A stretch of 64,000 nucleotides of DNA. Source: AP-15 sp963845735. GTDB lineage: Bacteria; Pseudomonadota; Alphaproteobacteria; ATCC43930; CGMCC-115725. The position numbers were made by a program, and so were the translations under genes. Below the pieces are notes generated by a model. It had not been told where the DNA came from. It did no database searches and worked only from the letters and a program-made list of their open reading frames with translations. Location: assembly GCA_963845735.1 (NCBI GenBank), contig CAWJTR010000038.1, forward strand, positions 62,001 to 126,000, given 5' to 3'. Of the stretch, positions 26,303 to 34,052 are shown in pieces (positions within the stretch are counted from its first letter, which is position 1; the number at the start of each line of letters is the position of its first letter).

Positions 26303-26959
26303 TTGCCGGCTGACGCTCCGCGCGATTATCAGATCGGCTACAAGAAGCCGCCGGTCGCGACCCGGTTCAAGAAAGGCAATCGCGCCAACCCACGCGGCCG
26401 GCCGCGCGGCTCGAAAAATCTGGCGACGTTGCTGGAGCGCGCGCTCGACGCGGCGGCCGACGCCGATGCCAGCGAGACGCAGGGCCGGCTGACCAAGCGC
26501 GAGCTGGTGGTGGCGCGGCTCGTCGAGCGATCGGCGGGGGCCGATCTGGCCGCGACCAAGCTATTGTTCGAACTGCTGCGCAAGGTCGATCCGCGCATGG
26601 TCACCACGCCCGCCGACCCCGCCGGCTTCGTGCCGGCCGATGACCCGATCGCCCAGGTGCGCGCCAAGCTCCTGCGCCTCGCCCGCGCCCAAGGCCTGGT
26701 CCCGCCATCCGACGACCCCGAGGACGAACCGCCTACCGCCGACCCCGCGCCCGCTGCCCCCGACCCGACCGACCTCGCCGACGCCCCGCCGGACGACGAC
26801 CCGATCGCCCAGGTGCGCGCGAAACTCGAGCGCCTCGCCCGCGCCCAAGGCCTGATCCCGCCATCCGACGACCCGGAGGACGATCCGCCTACCGCCGACC
26901 CCGCCCCTGTTGCCCCCGACGCGACCGATCCCGCTGATATCTCCGGCGGCACAGAATAG
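26303..26959 (+). CDS. DUF5681 domain protein with an internal duplication
   Basis: The 218-residue protein begins with the DUF5681 signature (DYQIGYKKPPVATRFKKGNRANPRGRPRGSKNL), a short basic segment found in many alphaproteobacterial and phage-linked proteins, sometimes near terminase genes. A helical region (about residues 35-95) follows. Then two copies of an acidic/Pro-rich unit of about 55 residues occur, each containing DDPIAQVRAKLxRLARAQGLxPPSDDPEDxPPTADPAP. Start is a TTG at 26303; an ATG at 26290 with a better site opens a 7-codon frame ending at 26313, so a frameshift linking the two is possible. Function is unknown; the basic head plus acidic tail suggests a nucleic-acid or protein adaptor. 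Confidence 0.65.
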   Translation: MPADAPRDYQIGYKKPPVATRFKKGNRANPRGRPRGSKNLATLLERALDAAADADASETQGRLTKRELVVARLVERSAGADLAATKLLFELLRKVDPRMVTTPADPAGFVPADDPIAQVRAKLLRLARAQGLVPPSDDPEDEPPTADPAPAAPDPTDLADAPPDDDPIAQVRAKLERLARAQGLIPPSDDPEDDPPTADPAPVAPDATDPADISGGTE

Positions 26960-27210
26960 GTGTAGATAATACCTGATTTTAGCAAGTCGATAACAAGCGT
27001 AGCAGAGAACGCGACCGCATTCCGCCGACCCTCTCTGGCGCAAAAAGTACTCTCAATTACCACAACAGACCATCGAGCGGCAGCTCGGCCTGGTCGAACA
27101 GCCGCAGGCACCGAAGATCAGCCGACGAGGCCACTGGAATAGGGCCACGCTCTGATTGAGGCGCCGTGACCGACGTCGGTCCACGCGGCGCTTCTCTAGG
27201 GAACCACCAC

Positions 27211-27262
27211 ACTTTTCCGGGGACTTCCGGACTTTCCCGGGACTGTTCCGGACTTTTCCGGT
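27211..27262. repeat. short degenerate tandem repeat (ACTTTTCCGG-like)
   Basis: About five imperfect 8-11-base units (ACTTTTCCGG, ACTTCCGG, ACTTTCCCGG, ACTGTTCCGG, ACTTTTCCGG) lie just upstream of the higBA promoter. The stretch from 26960 to 27210 has no gene I can support. The units could bind a regulator or be simple slippage-derived sequence. Confidence 0.5.
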
Positions 27263-27285
27263 TGACTGTTACGTGGGCCATAACA
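27262..27285 (+). promoter_or_regulatory. candidate higBA promoter/operator
   Basis: TTGACT (27262-27267) resembles a -35 box and overlaps an imperfect palindrome with arms TGTTACG (27267-27273) and CATAACA (27279-27285), six of seven positions complementary. A weak -10 (ACATAA or TAACAT) follows. Type II antitoxins usually bind such sites to autoregulate. The higB GTG lies 13 bp downstream, so the transcript would be nearly leaderless. Confidence 0.4.
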
Positions 27286-27297
27286 CATAACATCCAG

Positions 27298-27624
27298 GTG
27301 ACGATACGGAACTGCCGCGATCGGCGGACAGCCGATTTCCTCGCCGGCAAGCGGGTTCGCCAGTTCGAGGCGTGTTCTCAGAAGGCTACACGGGCTCTGA
27401 CCAAACTGCAGGCGGCGACACGCCTCTTTGACCTTCGCAACCCGCCGTCTAATCGGTTCGAAGCCCTCGGAGGCGACCGGTCGGGCGAATATAGCATTCG
27501 GATCGATGGGCAATGGCGTGTCTGTTTCCGATGGGCAACCCTGGAACCTTTGTTGGAAGGCGAGGACATCGGAACGGTTCACGGCGAGCCCTACGACGTT
27601 GAAATAAATAATCATTACAGATGA
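27298..27624 (+). CDS. higB: HigB-type toxin (RelE/ParE superfamily mRNA interferase)
   Basis: The 108-residue protein matches HigB: VTIRNCRDRRTADFLAGKRVRQF, KATRALTKLQAATRLFDLRNPPSNRFEALGGDRSGEYSIRIDGQWRVCFRW, ending EPYDVEINNHYR. The NRFEALxGDRxGxYSIRIxxQWRxCFxW block and the C-terminal DVEIxxHY are the family signatures. HigB cleaves mRNA on the ribosome. An insertion of about 13 residues (ATLEPLLEGEDIG) sits before the last strand, longer than in typical members, so the fold may be slightly altered. The GTG start gives the usual N-terminus. The toxin precedes the antitoxin, as in other higBA modules. Confidence 0.85.
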   Translation: MTIRNCRDRRTADFLAGKRVRQFEACSQKATRALTKLQAATRLFDLRNPPSNRFEALGGDRSGEYSIRIDGQWRVCFRWATLEPLLEGEDIGTVHGEPYDVEINNHYR

Positions 27625-27627
27625 AAG

Positions 27628-27939
27628 ATGGCCGCGATGACTTACCCAGCGATTGACAACCTGCCGCCGGTGCATCCCGGGGAATTCCTGCGCGACGAGC
27701 TGGACACCCTCGGCATGAGCGCGCGCAAGTTCGCCGATCGGATCGGCGTTCCACCGAATGCGGTCACCGGGATACTGAACGGCACCCGCGGCATATCGGC
27801 AGAAATGGCGCTGCGGCTCGGCCGGGTGTTCGGCACCAGCGAACAATATTGGCTCAACCTGAACAGCCTCTATGAAGCCAAGAAGGCGCGGGCCACCATC
27901 GACCTCGCCGCTATCACGCCGCTCGAAATGGCCGGTTGA
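27628..27939 (+). CDS. higA: HigA-type antitoxin (XRE-family HTH)
   Basis: The 103-residue protein has the HigA layout: LPPVHPGEFLRDELDTLGMSARKFADRIGVPPNAVTGILNGTRGISAEMALRLGRVFGTSEQYWLNLNSLYEAKKA. The helix-turn-helix is within about residues 30-60. It should neutralise HigB and repress the operon through the palindrome upstream. It starts 3 bp after the toxin stop; an internal ATG at 27637 is the alternative start. Sequence appears intact, so this module is probably functional, unlike the vapC and yafQ remnants elsewhere in the window. Confidence 0.88.
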   Translation: MAAMTYPAIDNLPPVHPGEFLRDELDTLGMSARKFADRIGVPPNAVTGILNGTRGISAEMALRLGRVFGTSEQYWLNLNSLYEAKKARATIDLAAITPLEMAG

Positions 27940-28021
27940 AGGGCCAGGGGCGAGCCATAAGCGATGCCATCGCCTTCGTCTTACTCCTGCTTTTCTTACC
28001 CGTGGTCGCGATTGTTACGGC

Positions 28022-28244
28022 TAGTGCGTCAGTAACAATCGTGTTGCGTACGGGCGAAGGAGCGGATCGCGGAGCCTTTCGAGAAGCTGGCGGAGATCTG
28101 CGGCAGACGCGCGAAGGCGGCGGATTGCGTCCGCCTTATGTCACTCATGCCGCCCTTACCACGGTGAGGGGTGGCGCTGCGCACGTCGCCAATTCGTCCG
28201 ATGATTTTGCGGCTATCTCATGCACGGAAAAGGCCCTTTGTTAT
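28022..28244. repeat. ~225-bp direct repeat, left copy
   Basis: This segment begins TAGTGCGTCAGTAACAATCG and ends near CCCTTTGTTATC. It recurs imperfectly at 29531-29757 in the same orientation, with the nickel/cobalt permease gene between. Matching blocks include TCGTGTTGC, GGAGCCTTTC, AGAAGCTGGCGGAGATCTGC, GCTGCGCACGTCGC and AATTCGTCCGATGATTTTG. In this copy a 10-bp inverted repeat (CGATTGTTAC 28009-28018, GTAACAATCG 28032-28041) straddles the left edge. A 127-codon reading frame crosses the repeat from 27936 but shows no family similarity and I do not call it a gene. Confidence 0.75.
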
Positions 28245-28416
28245 CACGCCTCCAATTTCCGTGGGTTAATCTTCAAGATTTCTGCACATCAAGCGGTATC
28301 CAGAGGTGTGGTTGCTTGAAGGAAAGGCTGATTGACCGCGTTCATATGCCGACCATACGGTCACCGTCATGGTTCCCGAAGGGGGATCAACTGACGCAAC
28401 CAGCGGAGAGGTCGTG

Positions 28417-29481
28417 ATGGTCAATTTGCTGACACGAACCTTCGACGACCGCTCAGGTGAGCTGCGCGGCCGGCTCATCGGCATCTATTCGGTGCTGATC
28501 CTCGCCAACCTCGCCGTCTGGGCATGGGCGCTGCTGACCTTCCGTGATCATGCGGTGCTGCTTGGCACCGCGCTGCTGGCCTATAGTTTCGGCCTGCGAC
28601 ACGCCGTCGACGCCGACCATATCGCGGCCATCGACAACGTCACCCGCAAGCTGATGCAGGAAGGCAAGCGCCCGGTTAGCGTCGGTTTCTGGTTCGCGCT
28701 CGGCCATTCCACCGTCGTGGTCCTGCTGGCGCTGGCAATTGCAGTGACAACGACCGAAATCGCCGCGCATTTCGATGCGTTGAAGGGTTTTGGCAACGTC
28801 GTCGGCACATCGGTCTCGACATTGTTCCTGTTTCTGGTCGCGGCAATGAACGTCGTGATCTTGGTGGGCGTCTGGAAAGCCTTCCGCAAGGTGCGCGCCG
28901 GCGGCGCGTTCGCCGATCAGGACTTCGACTTGCTGCTGAACAACCGTGGCCTGGTGGCGCGGCTGTTCCGGCCGCTGTTCCGGCTGATCTCGCACAGCTG
29001 GCACATGCTGCCGCTCGGATTCCTGTTCGGACTCGGGTTCGACACCGCAACCGAAGTCGGCCTGCTCGGCATTTCCGCGACGCAAGCCGGGCAAGGCATG
29101 TCGATCTGGTTGATCATGGTGTTCCCGGCGCTGTTCGCGGCGGGCATGGCGCTGATCGACACCACCGACGGTGTGCTGATGCTCGGCGCCTACAATTGGG
29201 CGTTCGTCAAGCCGATCCGGAAGCTCTACTACAATCTGGTCATCACCGCCGTGTCGGTCGTCGTGGCGGTGGTGATCGGCGGCATCGAGGGGCTTGGCCT
29301 GATCGGCGACCAACTTGGCCTTGAGGGCAGCTTCTGGGACGGCATCGGTGCGCTAAACGACAATTTCAACGGCATCGGCTTCGTCATTGTCGGCGTGTTC
29401 ATCTTCGCCTGGATCGCTTCGGTGATCTTCTACCGTTACGCACGGCTCAACGACTTGGATGCTGCCCCGACGCAGGGCTGA
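28417..29481 (+). CDS. nickel/cobalt permease (NiCoT, HoxN/NixA family)
   Basis: The 354-residue integral membrane protein has about eight helices and the NiCoT signature in its second helix, RHAVDADHIAAIDN (HX4DH metal-binding motif). It also has GFWFALGHSTVVV, LFGLGFDTATEVGLL and GMALIDTTDGVLM. It imports Ni2+ or Co2+ by secondary transport across the inner membrane. The start at 28417 follows CGGAGAGG with good spacing. No urease, hydrogenase or cobalamin genes are adjacent, but B12-dependent NrdJ in this genome needs cobalt. It sits between two long direct repeats, which suggests acquisition as a cassette. Confidence 0.92.
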   Translation: MVNLLTRTFDDRSGELRGRLIGIYSVLILANLAVWAWALLTFRDHAVLLGTALLAYSFGLRHAVDADHIAAIDNVTRKLMQEGKRPVSVGFWFALGHSTVVVLLALAIAVTTTEIAAHFDALKGFGNVVGTSVSTLFLFLVAAMNVVILVGVWKAFRKVRAGGAFADQDFDLLLNNRGLVARLFRPLFRLISHSWHMLPLGFLFGLGFDTATEVGLLGISATQAGQGMSIWLIMVFPALFAAGMALIDTTDGVLMLGAYNWAFVKPIRKLYYNLVITAVSVVVAVVIGGIEGLGLIGDQLGLEGSFWDGIGALNDNFNGIGFVIVGVFIFAWIASVIFYRYARLNDLDAAPTQG

Positions 29482-29530
29482 TTTCGCGTGCGCCGCCCCG
29501 GATCGAGCCGCAGTGGTAAAAAAAGACGGG

Positions 29531-29757
29531 TAGTGCGTCAGTAACAATCGTGTTGCTTACGGGCAAAGGCGCGGAGCGCGGAGCCTTTCAAGAAGCTGGC
29601 GGAGATCTGCGCGGCAGACGCGCGAAGGAGGCGGATTGCATCCGCCCCACGTCTCTCATGCCGCACTCATGATGACGCAGAGCGGCGCTGCGCACGTCGC
29701 TAATTCGTCCGATGATTTTGTGGCTATCTTATGCACGAAAAAAGCCCTTTGTTGATC
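29531..29757. repeat. ~225-bp direct repeat, right copy
   Basis: This is the second copy of the element at 28022-28244, in the same orientation, starting TAGTGCGTCAGTAACAATCG and ending GCCCTTTGTTGATC. By eye most positions agree, with scattered substitutions and a few small indels. It begins 50 bp after the permease stop and ends 43 bp before the end of the convergent TPR gene. No transposase is encoded, so it could be a MITE-like or recombination-derived repeat. Confidence 0.75.
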
Positions 29758-29800
29758 TTTACTTTTGCAACCACGGCGATGGGCGCAGCGAACCGGCTAT

Positions 29801-32014
29801 CTATTTCGCCGTTCGTCGCGTGACCTCGGCTCGCGCCTGGTCGATGTAGGAGTGCACCGCCTGCACCCGCGCTTTCGGCCAAGTAGACGCTGTAACTGTC
29901 AGGCATGCCTCCCAGGCAGCGACCGCCTCGGTCAGCTGCCCCGTTCCGCTCTCCCGCTCGCCAAGCCTCGTCAGCGCGAGGCCGAGGTTGTTCTGCGTCA
30001 TCGCCCAGTCGAGCGGCACCCGATCGCGCGTCCGTTCCTCCAGCGCCGCGCGGTAGGCCCCGACCGCGTCGGTCAGATGCGCCGTCCCGCTCTCCCGCTC
30101 GCCAAGCCTCTCCAGCGCGTTACCGAGGTTGTTCTGCGTCGCCGCCCAGTCGAGCGGCACCCGATTCCGCGTCAACTCCTCCAGCGCCGCGCGGTAGGCC
30201 CCGACCGCCTCGGTCAGATGCGCCGTCCCGCTCTCCCGCTCGCCAAGCCTCGTCAGCGCGAGGCCGAGGTTGTTCTGCGTCGTCGCCCAGTCGAGCGGCA
30301 CCCGATCCCGCGTGTATTCCGCCAGCGCCGCGCGGTACGCCGCGACCGCCTCGGTCAGATGCGCCGTCCCATTCTCCCGCTCGCCAAGCCTCTCCAGCGC
30401 GTTGCCGAGGTTGTTCTGCGTCCCCGCCCAGTCGAGCGGCACCCGATCGCGCGTCCATTCCTCCAGCGCCGCGCGCAAGGCCGCGACCGCCTCGGTCAGA
30501 TGCGCCGTCCCGCTCTCCCGCTCGCCAAGCTTCGTCAGCGCGAGGCCGAGGTTGTTCTGCGTCCCCGCCCAGTCGAGCGGCGCCCGATCGCGCGTCCGTT
30601 CCTCCAGCGCCGCGCGGTACGCCGCGACCGCCTCGGTCAGATGCGCCGTCCCATTCTCCCGCTCGCCAAGCCTCGTCAGCACATTGCCAAGGTTGTTCTG
30701 CGTTATCGCCCAGTCGAGCGGCACCCGATCCCGCGTCTGTATCTCCAGCGCCGCGCCGAAGGCCGCGACCGCCTCGGTCAGATGCGCCGTCCCGCTCTCC
30801 CGCTCGCCAAGCCTCGTCAGCGCGACGCCGAGGTTGTTCTGCGTCCCCGCCCAGTCGAGCGGCGCCCGATCCCGCGTGTATTCCGCCAGCGCCGCGCGGT
30901 AGGCCGCCACCGCCTCGGTCAGCTGCCCCGTTCCGCTCTCCCGCTCGCCAAGCCTCGTCAGCGCGAGGCCGAGGTTGTTCTGCGTCATCGCCCAGTCGAG
31001 CGGCACCCGATCGCGCGTCCGTTCCTCCAGCGCCGCGCGGTAGGCCCCGACCGCGTCGGTCAGATGCGCCGTCCCGCTCTCCCGCTCGCCAAGCCTCTCC
31101 AGCGCGTTACCGAGGTTGTTCTGCGTCGCCGCCCAGTCGAGCGGCACCCGATTCCGCGTCAACTCCTCCAGTACCTGCCGGTAGGCATCGATGCCCTCCT
31201 GCAATGCCTCATTGTCGCCAGCCTGATCGCCGTAGTCCGATAGAGCGCCTGCAAACGCGAAGCGCACCTCAGCATCTGTTTTGGCACTCCAGGCACCCTG
31301 GCGCGATTGCAATAGTTTGCGGACCTGGGCAATCAACGGCGCGAGTTGGTCCGCAGAGTAGTTTCCGATAAGTTCTCGCGTAATTTCGGCGATGCGCGCT
31401 TCGACAAGCATACCTAATACCTGCCTGAGGTCATCCCAGAACAATGGTGGCAAGGCAATCGTCTCAGACGAATTTGCATAAAGTCTGCTCTGCTTGACCC
31501 CTGCCAGCTCTCGGCCCGTCGTCCAGTAAAGACGCATTTCGCTTTTGTTTTTTAGAGTTATCACCCTGCCCCAGAGCAAGACATCTGCTCCAGCGCGTTT
31601 CCGGAGCCGGTTTGCCTCTTCCTTGGCCTTTGCTACGGAGTCCTGGCCGGTGTCGGCGTCAGGGAGAATTATCGTACGGTCGATCGCCTTGCTTTCTGCG
31701 CCGTTGAAGTCGTTATCGAGCGCGTCGCGCAGCAGCTTCTCGTGTTCCTGGTTTTTATCGTCCTCGAAGTGTGCAACGGCAATGGTGAGATGACCGGGCT
31801 TGGCCGGAACAATCGGTTTGCGTTCAACCCAGGCGACGACCTCGGCGACACCCGGCTTCTTGGCAATATCGTCCCAGAACCACCACACTCCACCGCTGGC
31901 AACTGCAACCGTGACCAGAATTGCGAGGAGAGTGCCGACGCGCTGCCGGAGCTTGCGAAAATCTCGCCAAAACCCTTCAGCACGGTTGAATAAGCTCGAA
32001 TCCTCGTCCGGCAC
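29801..32014 (-). CDS. membrane-anchored protein with nine 47-residue TPR-like repeats
   Basis: The protein has a short cytoplasmic head, one transmembrane helix (VGTLLAILVTVAVASGGVWWFW) and a middle domain of about 200 residues. That domain opens with HLTIAVAHFEDDKNQEHEKLLRDAL and includes AGADVLLWGRVITLKNKSEMRLYWTT, resembling TolB-like/stress-sensor domains. Nine repeats follow with consensus EERTRDRVPLDWAxTQNNLGxALxRLGERESGTAHLTEAVAAYRAAL. These TPR-like repeats are protein-binding. I use the GTG at 32014 (VPDEDSSLF, preceded by CAGGGG); an ATG at 32110 in frame would overlap the toxin remnant. The repeats occupy about 29900-31171. Related repeat proteins occur widely in Rhodospirillales and Rhizobiales; the partner is unknown. 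Confidence 0.8.
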   Translation of the reverse strand: MPDEDSSLFNRAEGFWRDFRKLRQRVGTLLAILVTVAVASGGVWWFWDDIAKKPGVAEVVAWVERKPIVPAKPGHLTIAVAHFEDDKNQEHEKLLRDALDNDFNGAESKAIDRTIILPDADTGQDSVAKAKEEANRLRKRAGADVLLWGRVITLKNKSEMRLYWTTGRELAGVKQSRLYANSSETIALPPLFWDDLRQVLGMLVEARIAEITRELIGNYSADQLAPLIAQVRKLLQSRQGAWSAKTDAEVRFAFAGALSDYGDQAGDNEALQEGIDAYRQVLEELTRNRVPLDWAATQNNLGNALERLGERESGTAHLTDAVGAYRAALEERTRDRVPLDWAMTQNNLGLALTRLGERESGTGQLTEAVAAYRAALAEYTRDRAPLDWAGTQNNLGVALTRLGERESGTAHLTEAVAAFGAALEIQTRDRVPLDWAITQNNLGNVLTRLGERENGTAHLTEAVAAYRAALEERTRDRAPLDWAGTQNNLGLALTKLGERESGTAHLTEAVAALRAALEEWTRDRVPLDWAGTQNNLGNALERLGERENGTAHLTEAVAAYRAALAEYTRDRVPLDWATTQNNLGLALTRLGERESGTAHLTEAVGAYRAALEELTRNRVPLDWAATQNNLGNALERLGERESGTAHLTDAVGAYRAALEERTRDRVPLDWAMTQNNLGLALTRLGERESGTGQLTEAVAAWEACLTVTASTWPKARVQAVHSYIDQARAEVTRRTAK
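29900..31171 (-). repeat. nine tandem 141-bp coding repeats, with a 263-bp exact duplication
   Basis: The TPR gene contains nine 141-bp units (47 codons) in tandem. Repeats differ at 5-15% of positions, except that the first two units (30909-31171) and the last two (29922-30184) are identical by eye over 263 bp, offset by 987 bp = 7 x 141. This implies recent unequal crossing-over or gene conversion within the array. Confidence 0.85.
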
Positions 32015-32045
32015 CCCATCACCCCTGCGCACGGTGCAGCCGACG

Positions 32046-32178
32046 TTACTCTTCCCCGCGCACCTTCGGAACCTCGCCGCCGAGCGGGTGATCCAAATAC
32101 GCCGGGGCAACCGTACCGCCCGGATTGCTCGCGCTTGTAGTCGCGCCGAAAGCGGCTGGTGTATTTAACAATCCGCAT
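32046..32178 (-). pseudogene. degenerate YafQ/RelE-type toxin remnant
   Basis: The ATG at 32178 overlaps the end of the antitoxin gene, the usual arrangement for such modules. It encodes MRIVKYTSRFRRDYKREQSG, a typical YafQ/RelE N-terminus. The middle of the domain is missing; after a frame change the sequence YLDHPLGGEVPKVRGEE appears, matching the toxin's DHPLxGxW region, then a TAA at 32046-32048. The catalytic C-terminal His/Tyr segment is absent. The toxin is therefore dead while the antitoxin upstream is intact. Confidence 0.65.
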
Positions 32179-32428
32179 TCAGGCTCGCGAGCAACTTGCC
32201 CGGCGGGCCGGCCGTCGTTAGCTCGCCGCGCCGCGCGGCCTTCATTGCCTCGATGGTTTCCTTGTTCGGAACCAGCGGCTCGAACGGCAGCGCCTTCTCC
32301 TTGGCGATCTTGACCATCATCAGGCGGAAGGCCTCGGACACGGTGAGGCCCATTGCCGCCAGCACGGCGGCGGCCTCCCGCTTAATCTGCTCGTCGATGC
32401 GGGCACGCACGACCGAATTTGTAGCCAT
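32165..32428 (-). CDS. RelB/DinJ-family antitoxin
   Basis: The 87-residue protein has the ribbon-helix-helix start of RelB/DinJ (MATNSVVRARIDEQIKREAAAVLAAMGLTVSEAFRLMMVKIAKEKALPFEP), with a C-terminal tail for toxin binding (NKETIEAMKAARRGEL). The start has RBS GGAGA and lies 18 bp from a 13-bp palindrome that is probably its own operator. The partner toxin downstream is truncated, so this is an orphan antitoxin that could still act as a repressor or neutralise related toxins. Confidence 0.85.
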   Translation of the reverse strand: MATNSVVRARIDEQIKREAAAVLAAMGLTVSEAFRLMMVKIAKEKALPFEPLVPNKETIEAMKAARRGELTTAGPPGKLLASLNADC

Positions 32429-32445
32429 GGTATAATCTCCTATGG

Positions 32446-32458
32446 GCTACAATGTAGC
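32446..32458 (-). promoter_or_regulatory. antitoxin operator palindrome
   Basis: GCTACA-A-TGTAGC is a perfect 13-bp palindrome (6-bp arms around one base) directly upstream of the RelB-type gene. On the minus strand it contains TACATT, a plausible -10 element, so binding there would block transcription, as is usual for autoregulated RHH antitoxins. Confidence 0.6.
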
Positions 32459-32704
32459 ACAATTGGGCGAAATTCAAGCGAGGCCGGTCTAGATTATTGC
32501 GTATCGATTACCGCCTTATCTCGTGTCAAAGCCTCTCGGTGTGCCCTCGGCGGCCGCGGGTACCCGCTCCCAGGTGCGGGCGCCTCTTGCCCGATGGCAG
32601 GGGGGACGCCAAGATCGTCGCGTCCGATGCTTGGGTCCCAACACGTCACAAAGATGCCCATATCTCGTATTAGCCGTCCTGGTTCGCGCGGCTTCCGGTC
32701 CGGC

Positions 32705-33178
32705 ATGTTGCGTTATCTCTCGTTCCCGCTGATCCGCCCGTTCGATGGCGCCTGCGCCGACCGCCGTCGGGAGCGCGGCTTCACCTTGCTCGAGCTGCTC
32801 GTCGTTCTCGCCATCCTTGGATTGCTGATCGGCTTGGTTGCCCCCGCGGCATTACGTCAGCTCGGCTCGGCCAAGGAGAAAATTGCCCACCAGTCGATCG
32901 AACGCCTCGCCAGCGTGCTCGACATCTACAAGCTCGACGTCGGAAATTATCCGACGACCGAACAGGGTCTCGAGGCGCTGATTGCCCGCCCTGCCGGGGC
33001 AGAGCACTGGAGCGGGCCCTATCTCAAGGGGGAGAAGGCGCCCGAAGATCCTTGGGGTCATCCGTTCCTCTACCGCATGCCAAGTCAGCGGCCCGGGCAC
33101 GATTACGATCTTTACTCGCTCGGTCCGACCGGCAAGCCCGGCGGCACCGGTTCGGACGCCGAAATCGATAACGAGTGA
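32705..33178 (+). CDS. gspG: type II secretion system major pseudopilin GspG
   Basis: The product carries a prepilin leader ending RRRERG before FTLLELLVVLAILGLLIGLV, cut between Gly and Phe by GspO. The GspG-specific globular domain follows: KLDVGNYPTTEQGLEALIARP, WSGPYLKGEKAPEDPWGHPFLYRMPSQRPGHDYDLYSLGPTGKPGGTGSDAEIDN. The start at 32705 (MLRYLSF) gives a leader of about 25 residues; in-frame upstream codons extend to 32594 without RBS support. GspG forms the pseudopilus shaft. Here it is on the plus strand at one edge of the cluster, convergent with gspK 25 bp away, not between gspF and gspH as is usual. Confidence 0.92.
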   Translation: MLRYLSFPLIRPFDGACADRRRERGFTLLELLVVLAILGLLIGLVAPAALRQLGSAKEKIAHQSIERLASVLDIYKLDVGNYPTTEQGLEALIARPAGAEHWSGPYLKGEKAPEDPWGHPFLYRMPSQRPGHDYDLYSLGPTGKPGGTGSDAEIDNE

Positions 33179-33203
33179 GCGCTGCAACGAGTGAGCGGCT
33201 GGG

Positions 33204-34047
33204 TCAGTCGCTCCCGCTGCCCCACGAGAGCACGACGTAGCCCTGAGGCAAAGTCGGGCCGACCCGCACGATCGCAACGCGGGTTGCCCGGGCATTCCCC
33301 GAGCCGAGCGCCGCGGCGGAGATGCGCAATGGTCAACAGATCGGTTGGCGCCGGGCTGGCCGGGGGAGCAGCCTGGCCGAGCTGCGGGATGGTGGCCAGA
33401 GCCGCGGCTACGATTGGGTCGGCGCCGGTTCGGCTCGGTTCGGCGGGGCCGAACAAGGTCAAATGGGGTTGCACCGCGGCGAACAATGCCGGGGTCATGC
33501 CGAGCACCCGGCTGAGTTCATCCATAGTCTCGAACGGCGCCGCAGGCGGCCCGTAATCGAGTCCCGCAGCACGATAATCGGCAAACAAAGCCTCCTGCGG
33601 CCGCGGCATCGGCGCCGAGCCAACCCAGTCGGCGATAGCTGAGGCGAGGCGCCGCGCGCTGGCGGGGTCATTGCCGAGAGCGCGAAGCAGGCCTTCCATC
33701 AGCGCCGGCGAAGCCAGGTTCGGATTGATCCGCGACGCCTCGTCTTCGAGCCGCACCACCACCCGGCTATTGCCGATCGTCAACGGATGGGCAGTTCCGT
33801 CGAGCGGCCAACGCTGTTCGGGCTTCGGGTTCGATTGGTTGAAGATGGCCTGGGAAATCGCCCCGTCAGCCGCCGCCGCGGCGACGGCGTTGTCGACGAG
33901 ATTGTCGGCGATGCGGATCTCGGTTCGCCCGCTCGCGGTCAGATGGAGGACCAGGAAGGCGATCAGCGCCAAGGTCCACAGCACGATCAGCAACGCGAAG
34001 CCGCCGTTGCGGGGCACAGGCCGGCGTGGCATCCCCGCTCGCCGCAT
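33204..34047 (-). CDS. gspK: type II secretion minor pseudopilin GspK (frameshifted C-terminus)
   Basis: GspK is the large tip pseudopilin. Visible are the prepilin-like start (RNGGFALLIVLWTLALIAFLVLHL), DEASRINPNLASPALMEGLLRAL, ASAIADWVG and the helix-hairpin region PFETMDELSRVLGMTPALFAAVQPHLTLF. A frame change near 33315 leads to ISAAALGSGNARATRVAIVRVG and LPQGYVVLSWGSGSD, the expected end, with TGA at 33204-33206. The start at 34047 is six bases after the gspD stop. The Glu5 of most pseudopilins is missing from GFALLIVLW, which is normal for GspK-type tip proteins. Confidence 0.87.
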
Positions 34048-34052
34048 CCGGC

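Noticed and set aside
27936..28319. 127-codon frame after higA as a gene
   Set aside because: It crosses the direct repeat whose second copy does not keep the frame, and it has no similarity to a known family.
29900..31171. CRISPR-like regular repeats
   Set aside because: The repeats are 141 bp, coding, contiguous and without unique spacers; no cas gene is present anywhere in the window.
29765..31371. Two long plus-strand reading frames of about 490 codons, rich in Pro/Arg, over the TPR array
   Set aside because: They are antisense shadows of the 141-bp TPR coding repeats; composition is dictated by the opposite strand and there is no start site or family similarity.
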